A DNA stretch of 64,000 bases from Cohnella kolymensis (lineage in GTDB: Bacteria > Bacillota > Bacilli > Paenibacillales > Paenibacillaceae). Position 1 is the stretch's first letter; every line of letters begins with the position of its first letter. The stretch spans positions 203,714 through 267,713 of the forward strand of contig NZ_JXAL01000026.1 in NCBI RefSeq assembly GCF_000829465.1, read 5' to 3'. The notes beneath the pieces were generated by a model. It made no database searches. It saw only the letters and a program-made list of their open reading frames with translations, and was not told where the DNA came from. This document shows positions 32,661-40,992 of the stretch, in pieces. Position numbers and translations under genes: made by a program.

Positions 32661-33923
32661 TCAAACCCCGGCGTAGGAGTGCAGTCCGGCAATGACGAGA
32701 TTGACTCCAATCAAGGTGAACATTACGACCAAAAATCCGATAACCGCCAGCCATGCCGAACGTGTTCCCTGCCACCCTCGTGAGAGCCGAAGATGAAGAT
32801 ACACGCTGTAAAATAAAAAGGTAACGAGGGCCCACACTTCTTTCGGATCCCATCCCCAGAAACGGGACCAGGCGATTTCGGCCCAAATCATCGCGAAAAT
32901 CAAAGCGCCGAGCGTAAAAATCGGGAAGCCGATGGCAATCGCGCGGTAGCTGATTTCTTCCAGATCGTCGGGATCGATATCCGTCAGATGCGGATGGATG
33001 ACGGCAACGAGAGGTTTTCTCGCAATCAGCCGCATGAGTCCATAGAGGACAAGACCGGAAATAACCGACCAGATGACGGTATTCAGCTTGCGTCCCGCAT
33101 TGACTCCATTCATCCATGAAGGTGCTTCAAACAGCGGTTGTTGTAACCCCATGAAAGGCTGCATGGAAATCACATCACTATTATAAGGTTTCACAATAGG
33201 AGGCAATCCATATTTCACTTCTTTTACGGAAGTTTGAGCTTGGCCCTGCTGGTCGATCAAGACCGATTCCTGACGGAATTCCGCATGATAGCCTGCCCCG
33301 CGGAATATAAATACCGCAGCAAGAAATCCGATGATGATAATAATGATAACCAGACAGAACTCAGTCCAACGACGCGCACGAACGCCGGCCTTATCGGTTG
33401 TTGTCAAATCCACGACTCGAATCAATTGAATAAGTGCGGCGGCAAAGCCTACGGCGAAGAAAGCTTCGCCAAGCGCGGCGGTCGTGACGTGAATTTTCAG
33501 CCAAACGTAATTGAGCGCAGGAATGAGAGGCTGAACCTGCGACGGGAATACGGAGGCATACGCGATAATAATGATGACCAGCGGCAATGTAAACGCGCCT
33601 AGCAGCGTATTGCGGTAAATCAGATATACGACGATAAAAGCAAACATAATCGCCATAGCAAGAAATGTCATGAACTCGTACATATTGCTGGTCGGAATAT
33701 GGCCGCCGCCAATCCATCGGGTGAAGAAGAACGTCAAATGTGCGGCCCATCCGAGTAAAGCCGTTATAAAGGCAATTCTTCCCCATCTTGCGGTATGGGC
33801 CGCAGGCTCCCTGTTGCTCCAACGCTTGCCTGCTACAGCGATTGCATAAGCGATGAATGATGCGCAGTATAATGCGAAAGCGGTTATAAAAGCGTTGCTG
33901 CTGAAAATGAGCCAGTCGTTCAA
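32661..33923 (-). CDS. resC: Cytochrome c biogenesis protein ResC (CcsA family)
   Basis: This 420-residue membrane protein of the heme-handling CcsA/CcmC family has many helices. The tryptophan-rich motif is WSRFWGWDPKEVWALVTF, with conserved histidines for heme in GGGHIPTSNMYEF, WLKIHVTTAALGE and VYLHLRLSRG. With ResB it forms the system II synthase that moves heme across the membrane and attaches it to apocytochrome c. A loop of about 75 residues in the middle (about 215-290) lies outside or in the cytosol. Its ATG overlaps the resB stop by four bases. Confidence 0.95.
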   Translation of the reverse strand: MNDWLIFSSNAFITAFALYCASFIAYAIAVAGKRWSNREPAAHTARWGRIAFITALLGWAAHLTFFFTRWIGGGHIPTSNMYEFMTFLAMAIMFAFIVVYLIYRNTLLGAFTLPLVIIIIAYASVFPSQVQPLIPALNYVWLKIHVTTAALGEAFFAVGFAAALIQLIRVVDLTTTDKAGVRARRWTEFCLVIIIIIIGFLAAVFIFRGAGYHAEFRQESVLIDQQGQAQTSVKEVKYGLPPIVKPYNSDVISMQPFMGLQQPLFEAPSWMNGVNAGRKLNTVIWSVISGLVLYGLMRLIARKPLVAVIHPHLTDIDPDDLEEISYRAIAIGFPIFTLGALIFAMIWAEIAWSRFWGWDPKEVWALVTFLFYSVYLHLRLSRGWQGTRSAWLAVIGFLVVMFTLIGVNLVIAGLHSYAGV

Positions 33924-35626
33924 CGTACATTCCTCCTGTTATCGAGCTCTTTAGGAGTTACCGTAATTCCGGTTTTCCCGAGCGTCGACGCCACATCAGC
34001 CCTTAAGCCGTAGCTGTTCTTGTTCGTATGCGCGCCGAGGGAAAGCATCCCGTCGTCGATCCGCAGCCAAATTCGGCGATGCTGCCAGTAGAAGCCCATG
34101 ATCAGCCCGATCATCGAAATGGCTGCTCCAACCCAGATATAAGGCATCGCTCGGTCAACCCTGACATTTAGAAACGTCGAAAATTCGGAGTATTTGACAC
34201 CTTCCATTTTACCTTGTTGGAACATGTTCGCAACCTTGAACGTGAAACGGCCGGTATTGGCGCCGGCTTCCTTGAAGGCAGCATTCAACGATTCCTGAAA
34301 ATCTTTGCTTGAAGCATTCGGCAGTGGGAAATAGCTGTACACTTCTTCGCCGGTGATTCCCGGTCCCGACACTCTGAAAATGAAAGCAGGATTGTTCGGT
34401 TCCCGCGATTTGGTCATCGGCCGCTTCTGATCGTCAAAGCCGAAATCCGGATAGTAATCGCTCAGCCGAATCTTATACGGGCCGACATCATAAGTCAGCT
34501 TGGGGTTGTCCATCATAAGGTCGAAAGAGCCGAATGATTTCCCGGTTGCCGTATCCATTAATGAAGGATGGACCGAAATTAACCGGATATGCTGCCGGTA
34601 GCTGTTCTGATACAGTTTCAAGCCCTTATATTGCAGCGGACTATTGACATGGATGGCGTGCTGCTGGACTTGTCTCAGAACGGGTTCCTTGGTCGGATCG
34701 TCACAAACGTCGATACATTCGAACAGCTTCGCTTTCGTTTCGTAGAGCTTTACCACATTTGTTCCCTTCTGGTTATCCGCAAGCTCTTCGTCCTTATACA
34801 ATTGCAAATTAAACTTGTCGCTTTGCACATAGTAGTTGGTGCCGGGAATAGGCTCTCTTTCCCCCTCGTACAGGGAAACATATTGATCCATGTGCCATCC
34901 CGGTATGCCTCGGGCCAAAACGGCAAGAAGAAAAACGATAAGGCCGATATGATTAATATAGGGTCCCCAGCGGCTGAACCTGTTTTTCTCGGCAAGCAGT
35001 GCCGACCCCTCCTGCCATACCCTGTATCTCTTGCGCTTGAGCTGCTGTGCGGCTGCTGCGACCCACGCTTCAGGCTCTTGTTCAATCCGGCCCGTATAAA
35101 CGACTTGCTGACGGGTGATGAATTGAAGATGCTTGCGAATTTGCTGCTTCGAGAGTGCGCGGTATAACGGCAGGACGCGATCCAAGCTGCAGATGACAAG
35201 CGAAGTGCCGATCATCACCAGCAGTCCGACAAACCACCACGACTCATAGGTTCTCGATAAGCCGAGCGCATGATAGATCAGTCCGGCAGTGCCGTATGTT
35301 TCTTCATAGTAATCGGCGAATTCTTCCGTCGTTTTCAGATTGATCAAAGTGCTCTCCTGTACGAATATCGTACCTAAGGATGCACCCACTAAAGTGAGAA
35401 AAATAAGAATAATTGCGATTTTGACGGAGGAAAAAAAGCTCCAGATCCGGTCGATTATTGCCGGATCTTCTTTCTGTGATCGTCTTGCTACCCCGTCGTA
35501 CCTCATTTCGAGCGGTGTATCGGCATCATTCTGAGAATCTTCAAACAGCGGTTTCCCGCAGGACTCGCACAAAACGGTGCCGACCGGGTTTTGATGCCCG
35601 CACTCGCATTTACTGTTTTCAATCAA
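33920..35626 (-). CDS. resB: Cytochrome c biogenesis protein ResB with N-terminal zinc ribbon
   Basis: This 568-residue ResB/Ccs1 partner of ResC has about four membrane helices (for example IAIILIFLTLVGASLGTIFV) and a large outer domain. The N-terminus carries four cysteines, CECGHQNPVGTVLCESCG, a zinc ribbon not seen in the classical B. subtilis protein. The TTG at 35626 is preferred because AAGGAGG lies nine bases before it. A GTG six bases upstream is too close to that site, and another GTG lies before it. It follows resA after 25 bases and overlaps resC. Confidence 0.93.
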   Translation of the reverse strand: MIENSKCECGHQNPVGTVLCESCGKPLFEDSQNDADTPLEMRYDGVARRSQKEDPAIIDRIWSFFSSVKIAIILIFLTLVGASLGTIFVQESTLINLKTTEEFADYYEETYGTAGLIYHALGLSRTYESWWFVGLLVMIGTSLVICSLDRVLPLYRALSKQQIRKHLQFITRQQVVYTGRIEQEPEAWVAAAAQQLKRKRYRVWQEGSALLAEKNRFSRWGPYINHIGLIVFLLAVLARGIPGWHMDQYVSLYEGEREPIPGTNYYVQSDKFNLQLYKDEELADNQKGTNVVKLYETKAKLFECIDVCDDPTKEPVLRQVQQHAIHVNSPLQYKGLKLYQNSYRQHIRLISVHPSLMDTATGKSFGSFDLMMDNPKLTYDVGPYKIRLSDYYPDFGFDDQKRPMTKSREPNNPAFIFRVSGPGITGEEVYSYFPLPNASSKDFQESLNAAFKEAGANTGRFTFKVANMFQQGKMEGVKYSEFSTFLNVRVDRAMPYIWVGAAISMIGLIMGFYWQHRRIWLRIDDGMLSLGAHTNKNSYGLRADVASTLGKTGITVTPKELDNRRNVR

Positions 35627-35651
35627 AAGCACGAGCCTCCTTGACGACACG

Positions 35652-36179
35652 TCACGGCATCATCAGCTGTTGTACGCGTGTCTCGATCTCTTGTTCGCTT
35701 AACGGTCCGCCGACCACTACATCCTGAATGGTGCCGTCCGCTGAGATAAAGAACGTTGTCGGATATTGCCTGACCCCGTATTCGTTCAGCGTTTGCCTGT
35801 CCTTGTCCAGCAGGATCGGGAAATTCACGTCAACGTTGCGCACGAAGCTTTCGGCGGTCAGTCTGTCCTCTCCCAAGTTGATGCCGATGAGCTCCAGGCC
35901 CTGAGCTTGCCATTTGTCGTATTGCTTTTGCAACGCGGGCATTTCATCCCGGCATGGGCCGCAGAAAGTTCCCCAGAAATTGATAATTAACGGCTTTCCC
36001 TCATAATCCTTCAGATCATGAGCTTTATCGTCGAGCCCCGCCAGCCGGAAGCCTGGCGGCGTATCGCCCTTTTGCAATACTTCGCTGGTCGAGAACAGGG
36101 AATTACCGATGGCGTAGCCTCCGATCAGGAGCACCGCGGCCAGAATCAAATATTGCATCGTTTTTCGATTACGCTTCAC
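35652..36179 (-). CDS. resA: Thiol-disulfide oxidoreductase ResA
   Basis: This is a 175-residue membrane-anchored thioredoxin-fold protein. A helix at about 9-27 (YLILAAVLLIGGYAIGNSL) anchors it; the redox site is FWGTFCGPCRDEMP, and the cis-proline is in YPTTFF. ResA reduces the heme-binding cysteines of apocytochrome c on the outside so that ResBC can attach heme. The active site is CGPC, where B. subtilis ResA has CEPC. The GTG at 36179 is chosen because it gives the usual short basic start (VKRNRK) with a GGTGG site. A codon further up would start almost at the predicted promoter. Confidence 0.92.
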   Translation of the reverse strand: MKRNRKTMQYLILAAVLLIGGYAIGNSLFSTSEVLQKGDTPPGFRLAGLDDKAHDLKDYEGKPLIINFWGTFCGPCRDEMPALQKQYDKWQAQGLELIGINLGEDRLTAESFVRNVDVNFPILLDKDRQTLNEYGVRQYPTTFFISADGTIQDVVVGGPLSEQEIETRVQQLMMP

Positions 36180-36212
36180 GAAATTATCCACCACCCGCAA
36201 TCGGATACTCTC

Positions 36213-36218
36213 ATTATA
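36213..36218 (-). promoter_or_regulatory. Possible -10 box of the res operon
   Basis: A perfect TATAAT lies about 35 bases before the resA GTG on the minus strand, without a good -35. Such promoters often need an activator, and ResD activates resA in B. subtilis. It lies directly after the rluB terminator. Confidence 0.4.
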
Positions 36219-36221
36219 ACG

Positions 36222-36262
36222 AAAACACCGGGGTCAAGGGCAATAAGCCCGACCTCCGGTTT
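36222..36262 (-). terminator. Terminator-like hairpin after rluB
   Basis: On the minus strand ACCGGAGGTC pairs with GACCCCGGT around an inner GGGCTTATTGCCC, followed by GTTTTCGTT. It separates rluB from the res operon. Confidence 0.6.
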
Positions 36263-36287
36263 TGAACATTGTGTGACGCTGTATGAA

Positions 36288-37028
36288 CTACTCCTCAGTT
36301 GGTTCAGCTGCTTCCGCCGCTTCCTGCAGCTTGGCCAATTCTTCCTCACTAAGCTTCCGGTGCTTGCCGCGCTGGAGATTGTTCAGGAACAAGCCTCCGA
36401 ATGAGATGCGTTTCAACCGGGTTACCGGATGATGAATCGCGTCGAACATTCTTCTCACCTGACGGTTGCGGCCTTCGCGAATGGTGATCGAGATGGTTGC
36501 GAATTTGCCGTCCGGATCGATATCATGATATTCCACATCGGCCGGAGCGGTCATACCGTCCTCCAGCTTAATGCCCCGCTGCAGCCGTTCCAGATCCTTA
36601 CCGTGCGGAACCCGCTCCACCGTAACATGATAAGTTTTGGGTACATGGTGCCGCGGATGCGTCAGCTTGTGAGCCAGCTCCCCATCGTTGGTGAGCAGCA
36701 GCAGCCCCTCGGAGTCGTAATCCAGTCGGCCCACAGGATACAGCCGTTCCTTGATATCCTTCAAATAATCGGTAACGACGCTGCGGCCTTGCGGATCGGA
36801 CACACTGGTTATGACGCCCTTCGGCTTATTGAACATGATGTAAATTTTCTTTTCTTTCTTAATCGGCCGTCCGGACACGGTAATCACATCGACATCGGGA
36901 TCGGACTTGGCGCCGAGCTCGGTCACGACTTCCCCGTTGACAGCCACTTTGCCTGCCGAGATCAGTTCCTCGCACTTCCGGCGTGATGCGACTCCGGCAT
37001 TGGCGAGTATTTTTTGCAATCGTTCCAC
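36288..37028 (-). CDS. rluB: 23S rRNA pseudouridine synthase RluB
   Basis: This 246-residue enzyme has an N-terminal S4 RNA-binding domain (ERLQKILANAGVASRRKCEE, about 2-60) and an RsuA-type catalytic domain with the aspartate in VGRLDYDSEGLLLLTNDG. A later block, REGRNRQVRRMFDAIHHPV, is typical of RluB/RsuA. It makes a pseudouridine in 23S rRNA. The GTG at 37028 has GAGGTG upstream and matches the family start. The C-terminal tail is rich in Glu/Ala. It follows spmB closely, as the homologue does in B. subtilis. Confidence 0.93.
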   Translation of the reverse strand: MERLQKILANAGVASRRKCEELISAGKVAVNGEVVTELGAKSDPDVDVITVSGRPIKKEKKIYIMFNKPKGVITSVSDPQGRSVVTDYLKDIKERLYPVGRLDYDSEGLLLLTNDGELAHKLTHPRHHVPKTYHVTVERVPHGKDLERLQRGIKLEDGMTAPADVEYHDIDPDGKFATISITIREGRNRQVRRMFDAIHHPVTRLKRISFGGLFLNNLQRGKHRKLSEEELAKLQEAAEAAEPTEE

Positions 37029-37048
37029 GGTTGTCACCTCAACGCCTA

Positions 37049-37588
37049 TCATACCAATCCGAACAATAACCAGCAAGCCGCGACGGCTGCGAAGAAGCCG
37101 ACGAGATCCGAGAACAGGCCGACCTTCAAGGCATACCGCGAGTTTCGGATACCGATGGCGCCGAAGTACACGGTAAGCACATACAGCGTCGTATCGGTGC
37201 TTCCTTGAACGGTAGCGGCGATGCGGGCGACATAGGAATCGGGTCCGTGTTCCTTGATCAAGTCGGTCACGAACGCCAAGGATCCCGCTCCGGTAATCGG
37301 ACGAAGGAAAGCAAGGGGCAGAACGTCGCCCGGCACTCCCAGGAACTGAAACAGAGGGGCAATGAGCCCCACGACGAAATCCATCGCTCCTGATGCGCGA
37401 AACATGCTGATTGCGGTCAGCATGCCCACGAGATGCGGAATAATGCTGATCGCGGTGTCAAAGCCGCCCTTAGCGCCATCGATGAACGTTTCATAGACAG
37501 GAACTTTGCGGAACGAGGCGTATAACGGGATAAACGCAATGAGTACGGGAATGGTCCAGGTAGATAGAATTTGGATGAAGGCGATCAC
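37049..37588 (-). CDS. spmB: Spore maturation protein B
   Basis: This 179-residue membrane protein of the nucleoside-recognition (Gate) family has GGFDTAISIIPHLVGML and FLRPITGAGSLAFVTDL. SpmA and SpmB are needed for full dehydration of the spore core in B. subtilis; their substrate is not known. It starts with GTG directly after the spmA stop. The dacB-spmA-spmB order is the same as in B. subtilis. Confidence 0.95.
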   Translation of the reverse strand: MIAFIQILSTWTIPVLIAFIPLYASFRKVPVYETFIDGAKGGFDTAISIIPHLVGMLTAISMFRASGAMDFVVGLIAPLFQFLGVPGDVLPLAFLRPITGAGSLAFVTDLIKEHGPDSYVARIAATVQGSTDTTLYVLTVYFGAIGIRNSRYALKVGLFSDLVGFFAAVAACWLLFGLV

Positions 37589-38254
37589 TTACAAGCCCCC
37601 TCCCTCCGGTGGAGCGGCCGGTGTCCGGGCCGGCCCGGCGCGGACGATTGTACCGGCTGAGGTCGCTTGCGGCGGTGAGCCGCTCTTCTTGCGATACCAT
37701 CTGTCGGCCAGCACCGCTGCGCCGGTGGAAATCAATGTGGCAAGTAAAGTTGGCGCCACAATGTCGGCCGGATGCAAGGAGCCGAAGTTCATCCGGATCG
37801 CGATGATCGTTGTCGGCACTAATGTGATGCTCGCGGTATTCAGTGCAAGGAGCGTGCACATAGCCGGTGTGGCGACGGCAGGATTCGGATTGAGCTTCTG
37901 CAGTTCCTGCATCGCCTTGATTCCCATCGGGGTAGCCGCATTGCCCAATCCGAACAGATTTGCGCTCATATTCGATAGAATGTATCCCATGGCAGGATGA
38001 TCAGGCGGGACGTCGGGAAACAACTTTCGTACGACCGGTGCCATGAGGCTGGATATTTTACGAACGAGTCCGGCTTCTTCGGCGACCCGCATAAGACCCA
38101 TCCAGAATACAAGAATGCTGATCAAACCGAGGCAGACCGTAACGCCGGTTTGAGCTCCGCCGAAGGCCGCTTCCGCGACCTTTTCCATTTTCCCGTTGGC
38201 AGCCCCGAACAAAACGCTCACGACGATCATACCGAGCCAGATCCAGTTGACCAT
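37589..38254 (-). CDS. spmA: Spore maturation protein A
   Basis: This 221-residue membrane protein is the partner of SpmB. It has the Gate-type motifs GLMRVAEEAGLVRKIS and ILSNMSANLFGLGNAATPMG. The C-terminus has an extra Pro/Ala/Gly-rich tail (RTPAAPPEGGGL) not typical of the family. The ATG at 38254 is chosen because in the repaired frame of dacB the stop and this start overlap as TGATG. An in-frame methionine codon 15 bases upstream lies in the dacB end. Confidence 0.95.
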   Translation of the reverse strand: MVNWIWLGMIVVSVLFGAANGKMEKVAEAAFGGAQTGVTVCLGLISILVFWMGLMRVAEEAGLVRKISSLMAPVVRKLFPDVPPDHPAMGYILSNMSANLFGLGNAATPMGIKAMQELQKLNPNPAVATPAMCTLLALNTASITLVPTTIIAIRMNFGSLHPADIVAPTLLATLISTGAAVLADRWYRKKSGSPPQATSAGTIVRAGPARTPAAPPEGGGL

Positions 38255-39458
38255 CAGGTATTCCCCCACCCAGAAACAGAGCGCGTAATGCTGCCCGCAA
38301 GGACGATGCCCAAGAATGTTGAAACGCAGGAGCGGCGGCGGACTCCGACAGAGGCTTCCGGCTTTCCGGTTTTACGCTGTCCTGTTGCGGCGGTTCAGCG
38401 GCGACTAGCGGAACTGCGCCGATCGGTTCCGTATCCAGGAGGAACCGAAGCTGCCCCCTGTATCCGAGCTTATAATGCGGCGTGCCTTCCTTCAGAGGAG
38501 CAAGCTCCATGTGCAGACGGCTGCGTTCCCCTTTGGCGAACGGGTATTTAAAATCGCCCGACACTTTCATTGGATAGCCCGGAATCGGCTGTCCGTTCTC
38601 GACCACTTGCTCCAGCGGAAAATACGCAAATCCGTAGTCGAGCATTCTGCTGTGGTCGGCCCAATCGTCCCGGTCGTTCAGCGTTACGGCAACCAGCTGC
38701 TGTCCGTTGCGGGTGGCGGAGCTGACTAATGTTCGCAGCGCTTGTCTCGTGTAGCCCGTTTTTACACCATCCGCCCCATCGTACATGGAAAGCATTTTAT
38801 TTTTATTTACCCACCTGCGGTCCCATGCTTCGCTAGGGTCGGGCGCATTCTTCACGCGCGTTTTAACAATGTTTCGGAAATCCGGATTGTGCAGCGCATA
38901 TGCAGTCAATTTGGCAAGGTCGTTGGCAGAAGAGTAATGACCCTCTTGATCTAAGCCGTGCGGATTCACGAAGTGGCTGTTGTGAAGTCCCACCTCTTCC
39001 GCTTTTTTGTTCATCAAATAGGCGAAACCTTCCACAGATCCTCCGACGTGCTCGGCGATGGCGACTGCGGCGTCGTTGCCCGACCTCAGCATCAAGCCGT
39101 AAAGTAAATTGTGAAGGGTTATCTTTTCGCCGGCTTTCAAGAAGATGGAAGAGCCTTCTTTCCCTGCAGCCTTGGCGCTTACCTTCACGATATCGTCAAG
39201 CTTTCCGTTCTCGATCGCCACAATCGCGGTCATAATTTTCGTCAGGCTCGCAATTCTCATCCGTTCGTCTCCGCGTTGACTGAACAGAATGCGGCCCGAT
39301 GTCACATCGATCAATGCTGCAGCTTTTGCCTGATTGCCGGGAGCCGCCGGTCTGGCGCCTTCCGAAGAATAGGCATTACTGTGTATTGCCAGAGACGGCA
39401 TAAGAATCACCATTACGAAACAAATACGCCAAAAAGCCAACCACTTCACGGTCCGCAT
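38254..39458 (-). CDS. dacB: D-alanyl-D-alanine carboxypeptidase DacB, frame slip at the 3' end
   Basis: This sporulation penicillin-binding protein (PBP5* type) trims peptide side chains and so sets cortex cross-linking. The catalytic motifs are SLTK, SGN and KTG (in GVKTGYTR). The ATG at 39458 has GAGGAGGAACC upstream and starts a signal peptide. After LRALFLG the frame runs on into spmA for almost 200 bases. One extra G in the run of five near 38263-38267 would give GGGNT and a TGA overlapping the spmA ATG, with a product of about 401 residues. I take the run-on as a homopolymer error. Operon with spmA and spmB; sigma-E promoter candidate upstream. Confidence 0.88.
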
Positions 39459-39502
39459 CGGTTCCTCCTCATCAATCAGCCATAGCCGTGCCTTCTCGTA
39501 AC

Positions 39503-39530
39503 AATTTATGTAGGCGTGTCCTAAAGTATG
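39503..39530 (-). promoter_or_regulatory. Sigma-E promoter candidate for dacB
   Basis: On the minus strand CATACTT, a 13-base spacer and CATAAATT partly fit the sigma-E pattern. B. subtilis dacB is a sigma-E gene, which supports the reading, but the match is moderate. Confidence 0.4.
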
Positions 39531-39552
39531 TAGAAAGCGCACCTGCGGGCAG

Positions 39553-39577
39553 CAAAAAACCCGACCGATCGGCCGGG
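39553..39577 (-). terminator. Terminator after ytfJ
   Basis: On the minus strand CCCGGCCGATCGGTCGGG is followed by TTTTTTGCTG, a few bases past the ytfJ stop. Confidence 0.85.
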
Positions 39578-39583
39578 CACTGG

Positions 39584-40156
39584 TTACATAACATTGTTTG
39601 ATGAGTTTGGATTACCGTTCGTACCTGCAGTTGTCGTGTTCTGTGTCTGTGTTTGCGTACCCTGATTCATGCCTTGATTGATTCCTTGATTCATTCCTTG
39701 GTTCATTCCGGGAGTCATCCCTGTCATCCCTGCGTTCATGGCCGGCGCGGCGCCTTGGAACATGCTCTTTATTTTGTCGACCCAGTGGGGGGCCGCATCA
39801 ATAAGCCGTTCAAGGATGTGCGTCTGATTGTCGAGAGGAACGACATTCACGCCCTGGCTGCCCACAACGAGAAAAGCAATCGGAGTGATGGAGATACCGC
39901 CGCCGCTGCCGCCGCCGAACGGCAGAGCGACGGACGCCGTGGCTCCCTCCATCCGGGTGCCGCCGATGCTGGTTTCATTGGAGGTGTTATAATCACTGCC
40001 GCCTGCAGCAAAGCCGAAGTTAACCCTGGAAATCGGCATGATCACGCTGCCGTCCGGAGTCTGAACCGGTTCACCGACAATCGTGTTGACATCCACCATT
40101 TCTTTAATGTTTTCCATTGCCGTCTGCATAAGGTCGTTAATGGGGTGATCAAACAT
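39584..40156 (-). CDS. ytfJ: Sporulation protein YtfJ (GerW family)
   Basis: This 190-residue protein has the conserved GerW-family core (about 1-120): HPINDLMQTAMENIKEMVD, GEPVQTPDGSVIMPISRV, FGGGSGGGISITPIAFLVV and the stretch VNVVPL. The B. subtilis homologue is made in the forespore and helps germination with L-alanine. The C-terminal part (about 140-190) is a low-complexity tail with repeats of MNQG and then Thr/Gln/Asn, longer and more repetitive than usual. A perfect sigma-F promoter lies upstream, and ytfI (DUF2953) precedes it as in B. subtilis. Confidence 0.95.
   Translation of the reverse strand: MFDHPINDLMQTAMENIKEMVDVNTIVGEPVQTPDGSVIMPISRVNFGFAAGGSDYNTSNETSIGGTRMEGATASVALPFGGGSGGGISITPIAFLVVGSQGVNVVPLDNQTHILERLIDAAPHWVDKIKSMFQGAAPAMNAGMTGMTPGMNQGMNQGINQGMNQGTQTQTQNTTTAGTNGNPNSSNNVM
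39662..39715. repeat. Short coding repeats in ytfJ
   Basis: Degenerate 12-15-base units of the type ATTCATTCCTTG (plus strand) recur and encode the MNQG/INQG repeats of the YtfJ tail. Slippage here could vary the tail length. Confidence 0.6.
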
Positions 40157-40179
40157 TGATTTCCCTCCTTTCGTGTACC

Positions 40180-40210
40180 TAATTTACCCGCAAAGCAGGG
40201 GGGTTTATGC
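40180..40210 (-). promoter_or_regulatory. Sigma-F promoter of ytfJ
   Basis: On the minus strand GCATA, a 16-base spacer and GGGTAAATTA match the forespore sigma-F pattern (GYATA-N16-GGNNANANTR) at every fixed position, about 25 bases before ytfJ. The ytfJ gene of B. subtilis is a sigma-F gene. Confidence 0.7.
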
Positions 40211-40226
40211 GCGCGAATCCGCGGAT

Positions 40227-40919
40227 TCAAGCTTGCTTGGGCCCCTGCAGCAAATGGGTCCAATAACGCAGCGATTTACCCATCTCGATCGCTTTTGTGC
40301 CTAATTTCATCGTTGACCACATTGCAGCGGCCAAACGAATTTCATAATCCGACTCCCACACAACCGCAAATTCCGTCCCGCAATAGTTCGGCTCTATGCG
40401 GCCTTGCGGAGATGTTTTTAAAGTGATTAATTGACTGGCCGCACCCACAATACAGCCCGACACTGCCCAGAGCAGCCCCGTAGTCACGCCTGTCGAAGCC
40501 GGATCGCCGGTGCCTACCCGAAAATCAAGCCGCCAGCGCGTGCACTCCAGCTTTTTCAAAGCACTCATTACCGTTTGCCGCAAAGCGGGTCTCGGACGAA
40601 TGACTGTGCGGTAAACTTTGATCAAACGGGAGATTTTGCCGGTTCCGATCGGCTGTTTAATGCTCTTCAACTCTGTTTCTCCCGTGAGAGGCCGTTTCGT
40701 CCTTTCGCTGTAAATGACATTCCAACCCCGTATGATGATTGAAGGAATTATAATTTGGTAGCGGAAGAGACCGTACAGTGCTTCCATCGCGACGACCAAG
40801 TGATCCATACGGCCGCTGTGGGAGTATCGGACCCTTACCCGAATACGGGACAGCATTGCTGCGACAATCAACGCCAACACGACCAATAGTGCCAACATCA
40901 GCCAAAGCCAAAAGGCCAT
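40227..40919 (-). CDS. ytfI: DUF2953 membrane-anchored protein (YtfI-like)
   Basis: This 230-residue protein has an N-terminal membrane helix (FWLWLMLALLVVLALIVAAML) and then a soluble domain with RVRVRYSHSGRMDHLVVAMEALYG and TGDPASTGVTTGLLWAV, the features of DUF2953. Function unknown. In B. subtilis ytfI lies next to ytfJ, as here. The ATG at 40919 is chosen because it starts the membrane helix and GGCGGGGGAAGG lies before it. The C-terminus (IRLAAAMWSTMKLGTKAIE) may be amphipathic. Confidence 0.8.
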   Translation of the reverse strand: MAFWLWLMLALLVVLALIVAAMLSRIRVRVRYSHSGRMDHLVVAMEALYGLFRYQIIIPSIIIRGWNVIYSERTKRPLTGETELKSIKQPIGTGKISRLIKVYRTVIRPRPALRQTVMSALKKLECTRWRLDFRVGTGDPASTGVTTGLLWAVSGCIVGAASQLITLKTSPQGRIEPNYCGTEFAVVWESDYEIRLAAAMWSTMKLGTKAIEMGKSLRYWTHLLQGPKQA

Positions 40920-40992
40920 CCTTCCCCCGCCTTTCCTAGGGGTAGTATGACCTTTTTGGAAGCTCTTCATTCGATTAACTGCGTTTCATGCG

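Noticed and set aside
38058..38253. A genuine C-terminal extension of DacB
   Set aside because: The extension is spmA read in the wrong frame and appears only because one G is missing from a G-run.
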